Shown: positions 8,652-17,300, numbered from the stretch's first letter. The stretch: DNA of 64,000 nt from Geothrix terrae (GCF_022808775.1 NZ_JAKZLA010000004.1:310001-374000), one strand, 5' to 3'. Notes: generated by a model not told the origin, from the letters alone. Made by a program: numbers and translations.

Positions 8652-10709
8652 ATGTCCGCCTTGTCCGTTTTGCGGCGCCTCCTGCCGGTTCTCCTTCTGG
8701 GGACCTTCACACCCCTCTGTTCCGCCGACACCCAGGCGGCCCCTTCGAACCTCAGCCGCCAAGTCGAGGCCTACACCGCCCAGCCCACGCTGGGGCCCGC
8801 GGTGTCGGTCAAGAACTGGACCCTGCCGGTGGGCCGCATGACCTTCCTCATGGCCTCCGGAACCGTGGCTCCCATGACCTCGGGGGGGCGCACCCTCGGA
8901 TTCTTCTTCAAGGGCAAGGGGGCCTTCCAATACCGGTCCGAAGATCCCCTGGAGCGTGCGTCGCTCGAATCGAACTACAAGAAGAACCTCCTGGTGCCCA
9001 ACACCAAGGCCATCCTGTCTGAGGCCAAGGACCAGCGGATCCTGACCGAGGACATTCGGAGCCTCACCCTGTGGACCGCGGGGATGGAGCTTTCGATTCC
9101 CCTCGGCACCGTCGCCGAGTCCCCTGAGGCCTCCTTCCAGACCGACTGGAAATTCTTCCAGCGTGACGGGCTCGGCGACCGCGGCCAGGCCTTCGCCCGG
9201 CACCTCGCCAATACGCCCACGAAAACCCTGATCCGCGCGGAGATCCGGGGTGAGGACCGGCCGTTCATCTACGGACTCGATCAGGGCGGAGGCCTCAGGG
9301 AATCCCTCGGATCCATTGCAGATCCCGCCCAACCTGCGACCTATGACGGATTGCGCCTGGTGCCCCTCTCCGAGCAGCCCATCGGATGGGACTGGAAGGC
9401 TCCCCTCTCCCCGCTGCTCAGCCTGACGGCCGTGGACATCGACTTCCACGGGAACAAGGGATACGCCCAGTTGAAGGTCAAGGAGACCCTGGTGGCCGGA
9501 GACGAGGGGCTCCGGGTGCTCGAGCTCAACCTCTACAACGTGGAGGACCGGGTCTACAACCTGGGGATCTACAAGGTCTCCAGAGTCCTGGACGCAGAAG
9601 GGAAGGCCCTTCCGTTCCACCACCGCAACGACAAGCTCCTGGTGGAACTGGACCAGCCCATGCCTCCCGGGCAGCCCTTCACCCTGACTTTCGAATACGG
9701 CGGGCCGATCCTGCTGCGTCCGGGAGGGGATAACTACTGGGAGCTCGGGGTGGCCCCGTGGTTCCCCCAGCCGGACATGGACGGGCAGGCCTACACAGTG
9801 CATGCCGTGATCCGGACGCCCAAGGACGATGTGCCCGTCGCCCCGGGCCGGACCATCCGACGTGTCCAGAGCGGTGCCGAGAACCTCCTGGAAGTCAGCA
9901 TCGACAAACCTGTGCAGTTCTTCTCCATGTTCGCGGGCGCCTACAGCTTCACCGAGGAGACCAAGGATGGCCTGACCATCCGTGTGGCGGCCTATGCGAA
10001 CCGGGGCGGCAGCATGCAGAAGCGGCTCATCGACATCGCCAGGCAGACCATCGGCTTCTATGAAGGCCTGTTCGAGGCCTTCCCCTTCAGTGAATTCAAC
10101 ATCATCCAGGTGAATGCCTATGGCTTCGGCCAGGCCCCTCCCGGGATGATGATCATCACCAACGAAGCCTTCGACGGGAAGATGGACGAGATCAGTCAAT
10201 TCTTCACGAAGGGGATCAACCAGCGGTTCGCCCACGAGATCGCACATCAGTACTGGGGCCACCTGGTGAAGATGTCTTCACCGGAAGAGCAGTGGGTCAC
10301 CGAGTCCTTCGCCAACTACGCCTCCGCCCTGGCCATGCGCGGCATGAAGAATCAAGGCACGAGCGCCTATGAGGGCATGCTCAACCGCTGGCGCAACCAT
10401 GCGTCTGCCTATGCGAGCTCGGGCACCATCCCCTTCGCCAATCGCCTTCGCTGGATCAACGATCCGCGTGCCACGTTCCTCGCGCGGACCTCGCTCCTGT
10501 ACGAAAAGGGAGCCCTGATCCTGGCCTCTCTCCACAAGGAGATGGGCGACAAGGCCTTCGCCATCTTCATGAAGTCCCTCATCGCCAACTTCCGATGGAA
10601 GGCCGTTCCCACCACCTCCATCGAGCAGATCGCCAGCATGGCCGGCCACAAGGATTTCGGCCCCCTGTTCCGCACCTGCTACTGGGGAACCCAGATGCCG
10701 CCGAACTAG
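8652..10709 (+). CDS. M1-family (gluzincin) aminopeptidase-like protein, secreted
   Basis: A 685-residue zinc peptidase of the M1 fold. A signal peptide (MSALSVLRRLLPVLLLGTF) directs export. Residues 528-532 are HEIAH, and Glu551 in WVTESFANY follows after exactly 18 residues, giving HEXXH-X18-E. The N-terminal ~430 residues form the beta-sandwich region with a late LTFEYGGPILL segment; the GAMEN exopeptidase signature is not clearly present. It could therefore be an endopeptidase or a divergent aminopeptidase. A GGAG Shine-Dalgarno precedes the ATG, and a long hairpin terminator lies just downstream. Confidence 0.85.
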   Translation: MSALSVLRRLLPVLLLGTFTPLCSADTQAAPSNLSRQVEAYTAQPTLGPAVSVKNWTLPVGRMTFLMASGTVAPMTSGGRTLGFFFKGKGAFQYRSEDPLERASLESNYKKNLLVPNTKAILSEAKDQRILTEDIRSLTLWTAGMELSIPLGTVAESPEASFQTDWKFFQRDGLGDRGQAFARHLANTPTKTLIRAEIRGEDRPFIYGLDQGGGLRESLGSIADPAQPATYDGLRLVPLSEQPIGWDWKAPLSPLLSLTAVDIDFHGNKGYAQLKVKETLVAGDEGLRVLELNLYNVEDRVYNLGIYKVSRVLDAEGKALPFHHRNDKLLVELDQPMPPGQPFTLTFEYGGPILLRPGGDNYWELGVAPWFPQPDMDGQAYTVHAVIRTPKDDVPVAPGRTIRRVQSGAENLLEVSIDKPVQFFSMFAGAYSFTEETKDGLTIRVAAYANRGGSMQKRLIDIARQTIGFYEGLFEAFPFSEFNIIQVNAYGFGQAPPGMMIITNEAFDGKMDEISQFFTKGINQRFAHEIAHQYWGHLVKMSSPEEQWVTESFANYASALAMRGMKNQGTSAYEGMLNRWRNHASAYASSGTIPFANRLRWINDPRATFLARTSLLYEKGALILASLHKEMGDKAFAIFMKSLIANFRWKAVPTTSIEQIASMAGHKDFGPLFRTCYWGTQMPPN

Positions 10710-10716
10710 CCTCATC

Positions 10717-10755
10717 AAGGGGTCGCCGGCCTGAGACTCAGGCCGGTGACCCCTT
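10717..10755. terminator. Bidirectional hairpin terminator
   Basis: Two arms of about 18 bp with a single mismatch (AAGGGGTCGCCGGCCTGAG and CTCAGGCCGGTGACCCCTT) meet with almost no loop. The hairpin sits between the converging M1 peptidase and EamA genes and includes the EamA stop codon. There is no long T-tract, so termination efficiency is uncertain. Confidence 0.6.
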
Positions 10756-11625
10756 GGGCTGTGGCGGCCGGGGCAACACCAGGGCATTGCCCGCCAGGCA
10801 GAGGGCCGCGCCCAGGGCCAGGCCCCAGTGCCACCGCAGGCCCTCCACGGCCGTGGAGAGGGCCAGGGCCACCACGGGGATGGCGACCATGGCGTAGCCC
10901 GCCCGGCCCGCGCCGATGCGGCCCACGAGCGTCAGGTAGGCGCCGAAGGCCAGGATCGACCCGAACACGGACAGGAAGGCCAGGGAGCCCAGGTAGTGGA
11001 GGGATGCGTCGAAGGTGAAGGGCCGGCCCGCCAGCACGCAGAAGAGGGCCACGAAAGCCGCACCATAGGCCATGCTCACCGCGTTGCCCTGCATGACCGG
11101 GATGCCATGCCGCTGGTTGCGCTGGGAGACCAGGTTGCTGAGGCTGGCGGCCACGGTGCCGACCAGGGCCAGGCCCAGCCCCGCCTGGAGGGACCCGGCG
11201 CCGAAGCCCGCGCCCGGCAGGCACACCAATCCCACCCCGACGATGCCCAGCGCGACCCCCGCGAGGGCCTTCCGCGCCACCGGCGTCCCGAAGAAGACCC
11301 GCGCGCCGAGGAGGTTGAGGATGGCCAGCAGGGAGAAGATCACCGCCATGAGGCCCGAGGGGATCCGCTGCTCCGCGAGGTAGACGCAGACGTAGTTGAT
11401 CCCGAACATGAGGGCGCCCTGGAGGGCCAGCCAGCCGTGCTCCCGCCGCGTGAACCGGAGCTTCAGCCCCCGCAGGAGGCACCAGACGGCGAGCAGCGCC
11501 GCGGCCAGGGCGAAGCGGTAGGCCACCGAGACCTCGGGCGCCACCCGCCCGTACTGGTAGGTGATGGCGATCCAGGTGGAGCCCCAGATCAGGATGGAAG
11601 CAAGGTAGAGGGTGAGATTGCTCAC
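10738..11625 (-). CDS. EamA-family (DMT superfamily) transporter
   Basis: A 295-residue inner-membrane protein with ten predicted spans in two repeated five-helix halves, as in EamA drug/metabolite exporters. The first half begins LASILIWGSTWIAITYQYG, with the WGSTW signature near residue 15; the second starts around residue 155. The last gene of a tightly spaced operon, six bases after doxX. Family members export amino acids or other metabolites; the operon's MocR-type regulator suggests an amino-acid, polyamine or B6-related signal, but the substrate is not known. Confidence 0.85.
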   Translation of the reverse strand: MSNLTLYLASILIWGSTWIAITYQYGRVAPEVSVAYRFALAAALLAVWCLLRGLKLRFTRREHGWLALQGALMFGINYVCVYLAEQRIPSGLMAVIFSLLAILNLLGARVFFGTPVARKALAGVALGIVGVGLVCLPGAGFGAGSLQAGLGLALVGTVAASLSNLVSQRNQRHGIPVMQGNAVSMAYGAAFVALFCVLAGRPFTFDASLHYLGSLAFLSVFGSILAFGAYLTLVGRIGAGRAGYAMVAIPVVALALSTAVEGLRWHWGLALGAALCLAGNALVLPRPPQPKGSPA

Positions 11626-11631
11626 GGAACC

Positions 11632-12057
11632 TCAGCTGTCGGAGGCGGGGTGCAGCGCCACCAGCAGCGCCGCCGCCGAGGCGGAGAAGACAGAGTAGTC
11701 GAGGGGTTCCTTGGGGCCGAAGGAGATCCCCATGGCGAGGGCGAAGACGGCCAGGAGGGCCGCGCTGGCCAAGGCCACGATCCGGGCGGCCCGGCCCCGC
11801 AGCGGCAGGAGCAGCGCCAGGCCCAGGCTGAATTCCGCGACCGTGGCCGCCCAGGCCAGGAAGGGGATCGTGGCCGCGGGCATGAAGCTGTTCACCTGGG
11901 CCGTGTACTTCATGAAGTTGGCGAAGGTGCCGTAGCCCCGGCCCGGGCCCCACCATCCGAACCGGGAGGCGATGCCCGAGAGGAAGGCCGCGCCCAGGGT
12001 CCACCGCGCGTAGCGGAGGGCCCAGCGGTCGAAGGTGCTGGAGGCTGGACCGGTCAT
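11632..12057 (-). CDS. DoxX-family membrane protein
   Basis: A 141-residue four-span membrane protein of the DoxX/DoxD type. Spans include ARWTLGAAFLSGIASRFGWW, NSFMPAATIPFLAWAATVAEF, the conserved FSLGLALLLPLRGRAARIVAL and YSVFSASAAALLVAL. The ATG overlaps the upstream GNAT stop codon by one base (TGATG), indicating translational coupling. DoxX proteins are associated with thiol or redox homeostasis in some bacteria; that would fit the AhpD-like gene in the same operon, but the link is inference. Confidence 0.85.
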   Translation of the reverse strand: MTGPASSTFDRWALRYARWTLGAAFLSGIASRFGWWGPGRGYGTFANFMKYTAQVNSFMPAATIPFLAWAATVAEFSLGLALLLPLRGRAARIVALASAALLAVFALAMGISFGPKEPLDYSVFSASAAALLVALHPASDS

Positions 12058-12518
12058 CACGCCCTCGCCGCCAGGTCCGCGTGCTCGGCCTGGTAGGTCT
12101 CGTAGGAGGTGGGAGTCCAGCCTGCGCGGTTCATCTTCCAGCCGTTCTCGATCTTCTCCCAGCCCACGTGGGCGTAGTAGTCCCGGGCCAGGGGCGCGGC
12201 CTGGAGCACCCACTGGATGCCATCGTCCAGGCCCAGGGCCAGGTCCAGCAGCTGGCGCCCGACGCCGGCCTTCTGGAAGGCCGGGTGCACGGCGAGGTCG
12301 CAGACATAGCCATCCCAGACGAAGTCTGTCCAGCCGCGCAGCAGGCCCACCAGGCGGTCACCGTCGTAGGCGGTGATCACCACGTTGGAGCCCTCGAACA
12401 TGCGGCGGATGCGCTCGGGATCGTGGATGGGCCGCCGCAGGGGCGCGGCGGCGTAGAGGGCGCGGATGGCCTCCACCTCCGGCACGCGATCGAGGCGATA
12501 GGTCAGGCCGGCGCTCAT
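12057..12518 (-). CDS. GNAT-family N-acetyltransferase
   Basis: A 153-residue GCN5-related acetyltransferase. The acetyl-CoA-binding motif is clear: VCDLAVHPAFQKAGVGRQLLDLAL (the Q/RxxGxG/A loop reads QKAGVGRQ), followed by ARDYYAHVGWEKIENGW. It overlaps the preceding AhpD-like gene by 4 bp (ATGA) and the following doxX by one base, so all three are co-translated. The acceptor is unknown: small-molecule amine or protein N-terminus are both possible. Confidence 0.88.
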   Translation of the reverse strand: MSAGLTYRLDRVPEVEAIRALYAAAPLRRPIHDPERIRRMFEGSNVVITAYDGDRLVGLLRGWTDFVWDGYVCDLAVHPAFQKAGVGRQLLDLALGLDDGIQWVLQAAPLARDYYAHVGWEKIENGWKMNRAGWTPTSYETYQAEHADLAARA

Positions 12519-12976
12519 GCGGGCACCTCTGTCTTGTCGGGGGGCAGGTCCGGCTGGAGGCCCACGCCGAGGCGGTTCCAGGCGTTGATGAGGGCGATGG
12601 CGTAGGTCAGGTCCACCACCTCCTGCTCGCTGAAGTGGGCGCGGGTGGCGGCGTAGAGGGCATCGTCCACCCCGTGGCGGCCCAGCTCCGTGAGCGCCTC
12701 GGTCCAGGCCAGGGCGGCCCGCTCCCGGGGGGTGAACAGGGGCACCTCGCGCCAGGCGGCCACGAGGGTCAGGCGCCGCTGGGACTCGCCGGCTTCGAGG
12801 GCGGCGGTGGCGTGCATGTCCATGCAGAAGGCGCAGCCGTTGAGCTGGGAGGCCCGCACCTCGATGAGGTGGAGGAGCCCGTGGTCCAGGCCGCTCCCCT
12901 GAAGGTGCCGGACGACCTGCAGGAAGCCCTGGTAGCCCTTGGGGGCGAGCTCGGGATGGGGTTTCGACGTGCGCAT
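12515..12976 (-). CDS. AhpD-like carboxymuconolactone decarboxylase family protein
   Basis: A 153-residue alkylhydroperoxidase-like protein. The redox motif reads EVRASQLNGCAFCMDMH near residues 39-55, with the CxxC dithiol, the upstream Glu and the downstream His of the AhpD active site; this favours peroxidase or disulfide-reductase activity over decarboxylation. The C-terminus contains VVDLTYAIALINAWNRLG, typical of the family. First gene of a four-gene operon divergent from a MocR regulator, so its expression is probably controlled from that intergenic region. Confidence 0.9.
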   Translation of the reverse strand: MRTSKPHPELAPKGYQGFLQVVRHLQGSGLDHGLLHLIEVRASQLNGCAFCMDMHATAALEAGESQRRLTLVAAWREVPLFTPRERAALAWTEALTELGRHGVDDALYAATRAHFSEQEVVDLTYAIALINAWNRLGVGLQPDLPPDKTEVPA

Positions 12977-12986
12977 GGCAGCTCCA

Positions 12987-13022
12987 GGACCAGGTGGTCA
13001 TTCCCAGGATCGGACCATGTGG
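12987..13022. promoter_or_regulatory. Direct-repeat operator candidate for the MocR regulator
   Basis: GGACCAGGTGG at 12987-12997 and GGACCATGTGG at 13012-13022 are 11-bp direct repeats differing at one base, 25 bp apart. The first is also part of a perfect palindrome, GACCAGGTGGTC. MocR/PdxR-type regulators commonly bind direct repeats between their own gene and a divergent target, the arrangement seen here. Confidence 0.5.
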
Positions 13023-13026
13023 CCCA

Positions 13027-13055
13027 TTGAAAAGATCCATTTATGTCATTACAAC
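13027..13055 (+). promoter_or_regulatory. Promoter of the MocR gene, probably giving a leaderless mRNA
   Basis: TTGAAA at 13027-13032 and TACAAC at 13050-13055 are separated by exactly 17 bp. The start codon lies only seven bases after the -10, where transcription itself should begin. No Shine-Dalgarno can fit in that interval. Leaderless transcription is therefore the simplest reading. Confidence 0.55.
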
Positions 13056-13061
13056 TAGACC

Positions 13062-14513
13062 ATGCGCCCCTGGGTCTTCCCCATCGCCCTCCAGCCCGGA
13101 ACCTCCCGCGAGCCGGTCTTCCAGCAGATCGCCCAGGCCATCCGGGGCGACATCCGGCGCGGCCGCCTCCGGCCCGGCGACGCCCTGCCCGGCTCCCGGA
13201 GCCTGGCCCGGACTCTGGCCGTGCACCGGAACACCGTGCTGGCGGCCTACCGGGAGCTGGAGGCCGAGGGCTGGACGGTGGCGGAGGCGCGCACCACCCA
13301 CGTGGCCCGGGACCTGCCCCAGGACCTTTCCCGGGCCTCCGCGACCCAGCGGGCGGAAGCCACGGGCCGACCGGGCTACGACCTGGCCCCGCCGGGCCCC
13401 GGAAGGAGCCTCCGCGAGCCCGGCATCCTGGCCTTCGGCGGCGGCCTGCCGGACCTCCGCCTGGTGCCCACGGACCTCCTGGCCCGGGCCTACCGGCGGG
13501 CCCTCGGCAGCCGCGACCTGCTGGGCTACGGCGACGCCCGCGGCGAGGCCCGGCTCCGGGCCGCCCTGGCCCGGCTTCTCTCGGAGATGCGCGGCCTGGC
13601 GGTCACGGAGGGCCAGCTGATGATCGCCGGCGGCAGCCAGGGGGCTCTGGACCTCGTGGCCCGCACCCTGATCCGGCCTGGGGACCGGGTGGCGGTGGAG
13701 GATCCGGGCTATCCCGCCGCCTGGCGCACGCTGCGGGCCGCCGGGGCGGAGCTGGTGCCCGTGCCCGTGGACGAGGCGGGTCTGCGGGTGGAGGCCCTGG
13801 CCGCCCAGCTGGCCGATGGACCGCTCCGCGCCATCTACCTCACGCCGCACCACCAGTTCCCCACCACGGTGACCATGAGCGCCGCGCGCCGGCTGAAGCT
13901 GCTTGAGCTGGCGGCCCGCCATCGCATCGCCCTCCTGGAGGACGACTACGACAACGAGTTCCACTTCGAGGGCCGCCCGGTGCTGCCCCTCGCTGGGACC
14001 GATCCCCACGGCGTGGTGGTCTACCTGGGAACCCTGTCGAAAATCCTCGCGCCCGGCCTCCGCCTGGGCTTCGTGGCGGGCCCCGGGGCCCTGGTGGAGG
14101 CCCTGGCCTCCCACCGGAGCGCCACGGACGGCCAGGGGGACCAGGTGCTCCAGCGGGCGGCCGCCGAGCTCCTGGAGGACGGCCTCCTCCAGCGCCACGC
14201 CCGCAAGATGCGGCGGATCTACCAGGCCCGCCTGGAGACCCTGGTGGCAGCTCTGCGCCGGCGTCTGGGCCACGCCGTGGCCTTCGAGCCGCCCGCGGGC
14301 GGCATGAGCCTGTGGGCCCGCGTGGACCCCGCGATCGACGTGGAGGCCTGGGCGGCCTCCGCGCGGAAGGCGGGCGTGGGCCTCAGCACGGGCCGGCTCT
14401 TCGACTTCCACGGGCGGTCGCTGCCCAACCTCCGCCTGGGCTTCTCCACCCTGGACGAGCGGGAGCTCGAGGAGGCCGTGCGCTTGATGGCGCGGGTGCT
14501 TCAGAGCGCCTGA
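13062..14513 (+). CDS. MocR/PdxR-family regulator (GntR winged helix fused to aminotransferase-like domain)
   Basis: A 483-residue regulator. Residues 1-85 form a GntR winged helix (IAQAIRGDIRRGRLRPGDAL, RTLAVHRNTVLAAYRELEAEG). Residues ~110-480 are a fold-type I aminotransferase domain that should bind PLP, with Lys327 in GTLSKILAPGLRLGFVAGP as the Schiff-base lysine and DDYDNEF holding the cofactor Asp. Such proteins sense PLP, GABA, ectoine or amino acids and control adjacent genes. Here the obvious target is the divergent AhpD-GNAT-DoxX-EamA operon; no pdxST genes are adjacent, so a B6 synthesis role is not supported. Confidence 0.93.
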   Translation: MRPWVFPIALQPGTSREPVFQQIAQAIRGDIRRGRLRPGDALPGSRSLARTLAVHRNTVLAAYRELEAEGWTVAEARTTHVARDLPQDLSRASATQRAEATGRPGYDLAPPGPGRSLREPGILAFGGGLPDLRLVPTDLLARAYRRALGSRDLLGYGDARGEARLRAALARLLSEMRGLAVTEGQLMIAGGSQGALDLVARTLIRPGDRVAVEDPGYPAAWRTLRAAGAELVPVPVDEAGLRVEALAAQLADGPLRAIYLTPHHQFPTTVTMSAARRLKLLELAARHRIALLEDDYDNEFHFEGRPVLPLAGTDPHGVVVYLGTLSKILAPGLRLGFVAGPGALVEALASHRSATDGQGDQVLQRAAAELLEDGLLQRHARKMRRIYQARLETLVAALRRRLGHAVAFEPPAGGMSLWARVDPAIDVEAWAASARKAGVGLSTGRLFDFHGRSLPNLRLGFSTLDERELEEAVRLMARVLQSA

Positions 14514-14525
14514 CCAGACCGCGGC

Positions 14526-15794
14526 TCAGGCCACCAGGTCCTGGGGCCGGATGTCGCAGCCGCGGCGCGTGCCGAGGGTGCTGACGCCGACGCGGGCGGG
14601 GTCGAGCAGGGCCTGCGCCATGCGCTGCAGGTCCTCCCGCGTGACGGCGTCGATCTCCGCGATCTGCTGGTCGAGGCTGCGGAGGCCGCGCTGGTGGATG
14701 GCCTGGTGGGCCAGGCTGAACATGCGGCTGCTGCTGCTCTCCTGGCTGAACACGAGGCTGGTGCGGGCCTGGAGCTTGGCGCGCTCCAGCTCGTCGGCCG
14801 CCACTCCGGTCTCGCGGATGCGCGCGCATTCGGCCATGGTGCGCTGCACCAACTCCCGGAGCTGGGCCGGGGCGCAGCTGGCGCTGATCTGCAGGGCGCC
14901 CGTGTCGGCGTAGGGGCTGAGGTAGCTGCCCACCTGGTAGCAGAGGCCCCGGCGCTCGCGCAGCTCCAGGAAGAGGCGCGAGGCCATGCCGCCCCCGAGC
15001 ACCTGGCTCAGGAGGTTGGCGGCGGAGCGGTCCGGCGAGCGGTGGTCCGGCGCGGGGAAGCCCATCACCAGGTTGGCCTGCTGGAGATCCTTCCGGGGCA
15101 CGTTGAGCAGGAAGGGCCGCGTGCGGGCCGGCCGGTCCGGAGCATGGTCCGTGCCCTTCGGCAGGCGGTCCAGGATGGGCGCCAGCAGCGCCTGGAGGGC
15201 GCCGGGCTCGAGGGCCCCGGCCGCGGCCACCACGAGGTTGGGCGCCCGGTAGGTGTGGTCGAAGAAGGCCCGGGCTTCCAAGGGGCCGTAGGCCGACACC
15301 TGGTCCCGCGTGCCCAGGATCGGATGCGCCAGCGGCGTGCCTTCCCAGAAGCCCCCGTAGAACAGCTCGCTCACCCAGTCGTCCGGCTGGTCCTCGCTCT
15401 GGGCGATCTCCTCCAGGATGACGCTCCGCTCGCGCACCAGCTCCTCTGCGTCGAAGCGAGGGGAGGTCACCAGCTCGCCCAGCAGGCCCACCAGGTCCGG
15501 CAGCTGCTCGGACAGCACCTTCCCGTAGAAGCAGGCCACCTCCTTGCCCGTGAAGGCGTCCACGTGCCCGCCCAGGCGGTCCGTGGCCGCGGCCATCTCA
15601 TCCGGCGTGGCGTAGGAGGCCGTGCCCTTGAAGACCGTGTGTTCGAGGAAGTGGGCCAGGCCCTCCTCCGCGGGCCCTTCGTGCCGGGAGCCGCGCCGCA
15701 CCCAGAACCCCACCGAGCAGCTCCGCACGTGCGGGATGGGTTCGACGAGGATCTCGGTGCCCGCGGGCGTGACGGTGCGGAAGGGTTCGGCCAT
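14526..15794 (-). CDS. M16-family zinc metallopeptidase (pitrilysin/MPP-like)
   Basis: A 422-residue two-lobed M16 peptidase of the PqqL/YmxG processing-protease type. The inverted zinc motif HFLEH is at residues 48-52 (EEGLAHFLEHTVFKGT), and the distal Glu region follows in DAFTGKEVACFYGKVL. The C-terminal lobe has the RRGLCYQVGSY segment near residue 285. There is no signal peptide, so it is likely cytoplasmic. It ends 12 bp from the convergent MocR gene and stands alone. Substrates are unknown; M16B members degrade peptides or process targeting sequences. Confidence 0.92.
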   Translation of the reverse strand: MAEPFRTVTPAGTEILVEPIPHVRSCSVGFWVRRGSRHEGPAEEGLAHFLEHTVFKGTASYATPDEMAAATDRLGGHVDAFTGKEVACFYGKVLSEQLPDLVGLLGELVTSPRFDAEELVRERSVILEEIAQSEDQPDDWVSELFYGGFWEGTPLAHPILGTRDQVSAYGPLEARAFFDHTYRAPNLVVAAAGALEPGALQALLAPILDRLPKGTDHAPDRPARTRPFLLNVPRKDLQQANLVMGFPAPDHRSPDRSAANLLSQVLGGGMASRLFLELRERRGLCYQVGSYLSPYADTGALQISASCAPAQLRELVQRTMAECARIRETGVAADELERAKLQARTSLVFSQESSSSRMFSLAHQAIHQRGLRSLDQQIAEIDAVTREDLQRMAQALLDPARVGVSTLGTRRGCDIRPQDLVA

Positions 15795-15832
15795 CCCTCC
15801 AGTCTATCGCCCCGGCGGCCCGGAGCCTCGTC

Positions 15833-16141
15833 TCAACAGGGGCCGGAGGCCTTGAGGACCGCCTTCAGCAGGCCCGGGAAGCGGGCGTCCAGATCCTGCT
15901 TCCGCAGGCTGTTGTAGCGATGGACACCCTCCACCCGCGTCTGGATGAGCCCGGCCTCCCGCAGGACCTTGAAGTGGTGGCTCAGCGTGGCCTTGGTGGC
16001 AGGCAGGCCGAAGGTCCCGCAGGCCCGTTCCCCGTCTCCGGCCAGCCTGCGCACGATCTCGAGGCGCGTGGGATCACTCAGCGCGTAGAGCACCGCCGGA
16101 AGATCGAGCTGTTCGCGCCCGGGATGATGGAGATTCCGCAT
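15833..16141 (-). CDS. ArsR-family winged-helix repressor, possibly thiol-sensing
   Basis: A 102-residue repressor with the recognition helix in ATKATLSHHFKVLREAGLI and the wing in RVEGVHRYNSL. The ELCVC metal-binding motif is absent. The only cysteines are Cys41 and the C-terminal Cys102, which would allow a disulfide-type redox switch as in quinone-sensing regulators. It is divergent from a quinone oxidoreductase gene and shares an intergenic region with a clear inverted repeat, so that enzyme is its probable target. The redox-sensing idea is inference. Confidence 0.9.
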   Translation of the reverse strand: MRNLHHPGREQLDLPAVLYALSDPTRLEIVRRLAGDGERACGTFGLPATKATLSHHFKVLREAGLIQTRVEGVHRYNSLRKQDLDARFPGLLKAVLKASGPC

Positions 16142-16207
16142 GGATCCAGGATGCCCGGGTTCAGGTTCGGACAGTCAAATATTTTGATTGTTCTTAAACT
16201 ATTTCTA

Positions 16208-16264
16208 TTGACCGGGAACACCTGGTGGCTATATCAATCTATTGTTTGATGACAATCGAACAAT
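16208..16264 (+). promoter_or_regulatory. Promoter and inverted-repeat operator of the quinone oxidoreductase gene
   Basis: A -35 TTGACC (16208-16213) is followed by TATATC/TATCAA 16-18 bp downstream. Directly after lies ATTGTTTGAT-GACA-ATCGAACAAT (16241-16264), an inverted repeat with 9 of 10 matching arm positions. A second, shorter TCAAAtatTTTGA palindrome lies nearer the ArsR gene. A dimeric ArsR protein bound at 16241-16264 would block transcription start. The position and symmetry are visible; the regulator assignment is inferred from divergence. Confidence 0.65.
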
Positions 16265-16274
16265 AGGAGCTCCC

Positions 16275-17267
16275 ATGACCCATCGCATCCAGTTCACCGC
16301 GCCCGGCGGGCCCGAGGTCCTCCAGTGGGTGGAGGCGGACCTCCCCGATCCGGGACCTGGCGAAGCCCGCCTTCGCCACACGGCGATCGGCGTGAACTAC
16401 ATCGACGTCTACCACCGCAGCGGCGCCTATCCGGTGCCCCTGCCCGCGGTGCCGGGCTTCGAAGCCGCCGGAGTCGTGGAAGCCCTGGGGCCCGGCGTGA
16501 CGGGACTGGCGGTGGGCCAGCGGGTCGCCTATGTGGACGGGCCCACGGGCGCCTACTCGGAGGCGCGGAACCACCCCGCCGACCGGCTGGTGCCGCTGCC
16601 CGCGAGCCTGTCTGACGAGGTGGCTGCGGCCCTTCTCTTCAAGGGCCTGACGGCGCACATGCTGGTCCGGCGGGTGTGGCGCGCCGGAGCGGAACCCTGG
16701 GTCCTGGTCCACGCCGCGGCGGGTGGCGTGGGGCTCATCCTGACCCGGTGGCTGGCCCACGAAGGGGGCCGGGTCATCGGTGTGGTGGGCAGCGAGGAGA
16801 AGGCCACGGCGGTCCGGGCGGAAGGCGCCGAAGCCGTCGTCGTGGTGCCCCGGGGCGCCGCCTACGACCAGCTGGCCGCCGAGGTCCGCCGGATCACGGG
16901 CGGCCGCGGCGTGGGCACCGTGTTCGATTCGGTCGGGCGGGACACCTTCGAAGCCTCCCTGGACAGCCTGGCCCCCTTCGGGCTCCTGGCCTCCTTCGGC
17001 CGGAGCAGCGGCCCCGTGCCCCCGGTGAACTCCGAGGAACTGGGGCGCCGCGGCTCCCTGGCCTTCCAGCGCCCCAGCATCATCGGCCACATCGCCAAGG
17101 CTGATCCCGCCATCCTGCGCGCCGATATCGCGGAGGTGTTCGCCGCGCAGACGCAGGGGATCATCCGGGCCCACATCCACGGCACGCTTCCCCTGCGCGA
17201 GGCCGCCCAGGCCCATGCCCTGCTCGAGTCCCGGGCGACCCGGGGCGCCCTGGTGCTCCTCCCCTGA
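16275..17267 (+). CDS. NADPH:quinone oxidoreductase, zinc-independent MDR family
   Basis: A 330-residue medium-chain dehydrogenase/reductase of the quinone oxidoreductase (QOR) type, reducing quinones or enals with NADPH. GroES-like N-terminal half: YIDVYHRSGAYPVPLPAVPGFEAAGVVEALG. The Rossmann half has VLVHAAAGGVGLILTRW (AAxGGVG). The zinc-ligand cysteines of alcohol dehydrogenases are missing. The ATG after TAGGAGCTCCC is chosen over an earlier in-frame start that would lie inside the operator. It is probably repressed by the divergent ArsR protein. Confidence 0.93.
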   Translation: MTHRIQFTAPGGPEVLQWVEADLPDPGPGEARLRHTAIGVNYIDVYHRSGAYPVPLPAVPGFEAAGVVEALGPGVTGLAVGQRVAYVDGPTGAYSEARNHPADRLVPLPASLSDEVAAALLFKGLTAHMLVRRVWRAGAEPWVLVHAAAGGVGLILTRWLAHEGGRVIGVVGSEEKATAVRAEGAEAVVVVPRGAAYDQLAAEVRRITGGRGVGTVFDSVGRDTFEASLDSLAPFGLLASFGRSSGPVPPVNSEELGRRGSLAFQRPSIIGHIAKADPAILRADIAEVFAAQTQGIIRAHIHGTLPLREAAQAHALLESRATRGALVLLP

Positions 17268-17300
17268 GGGTGGATGCCGTCCGGCGGGAAGCGGAGCGGA

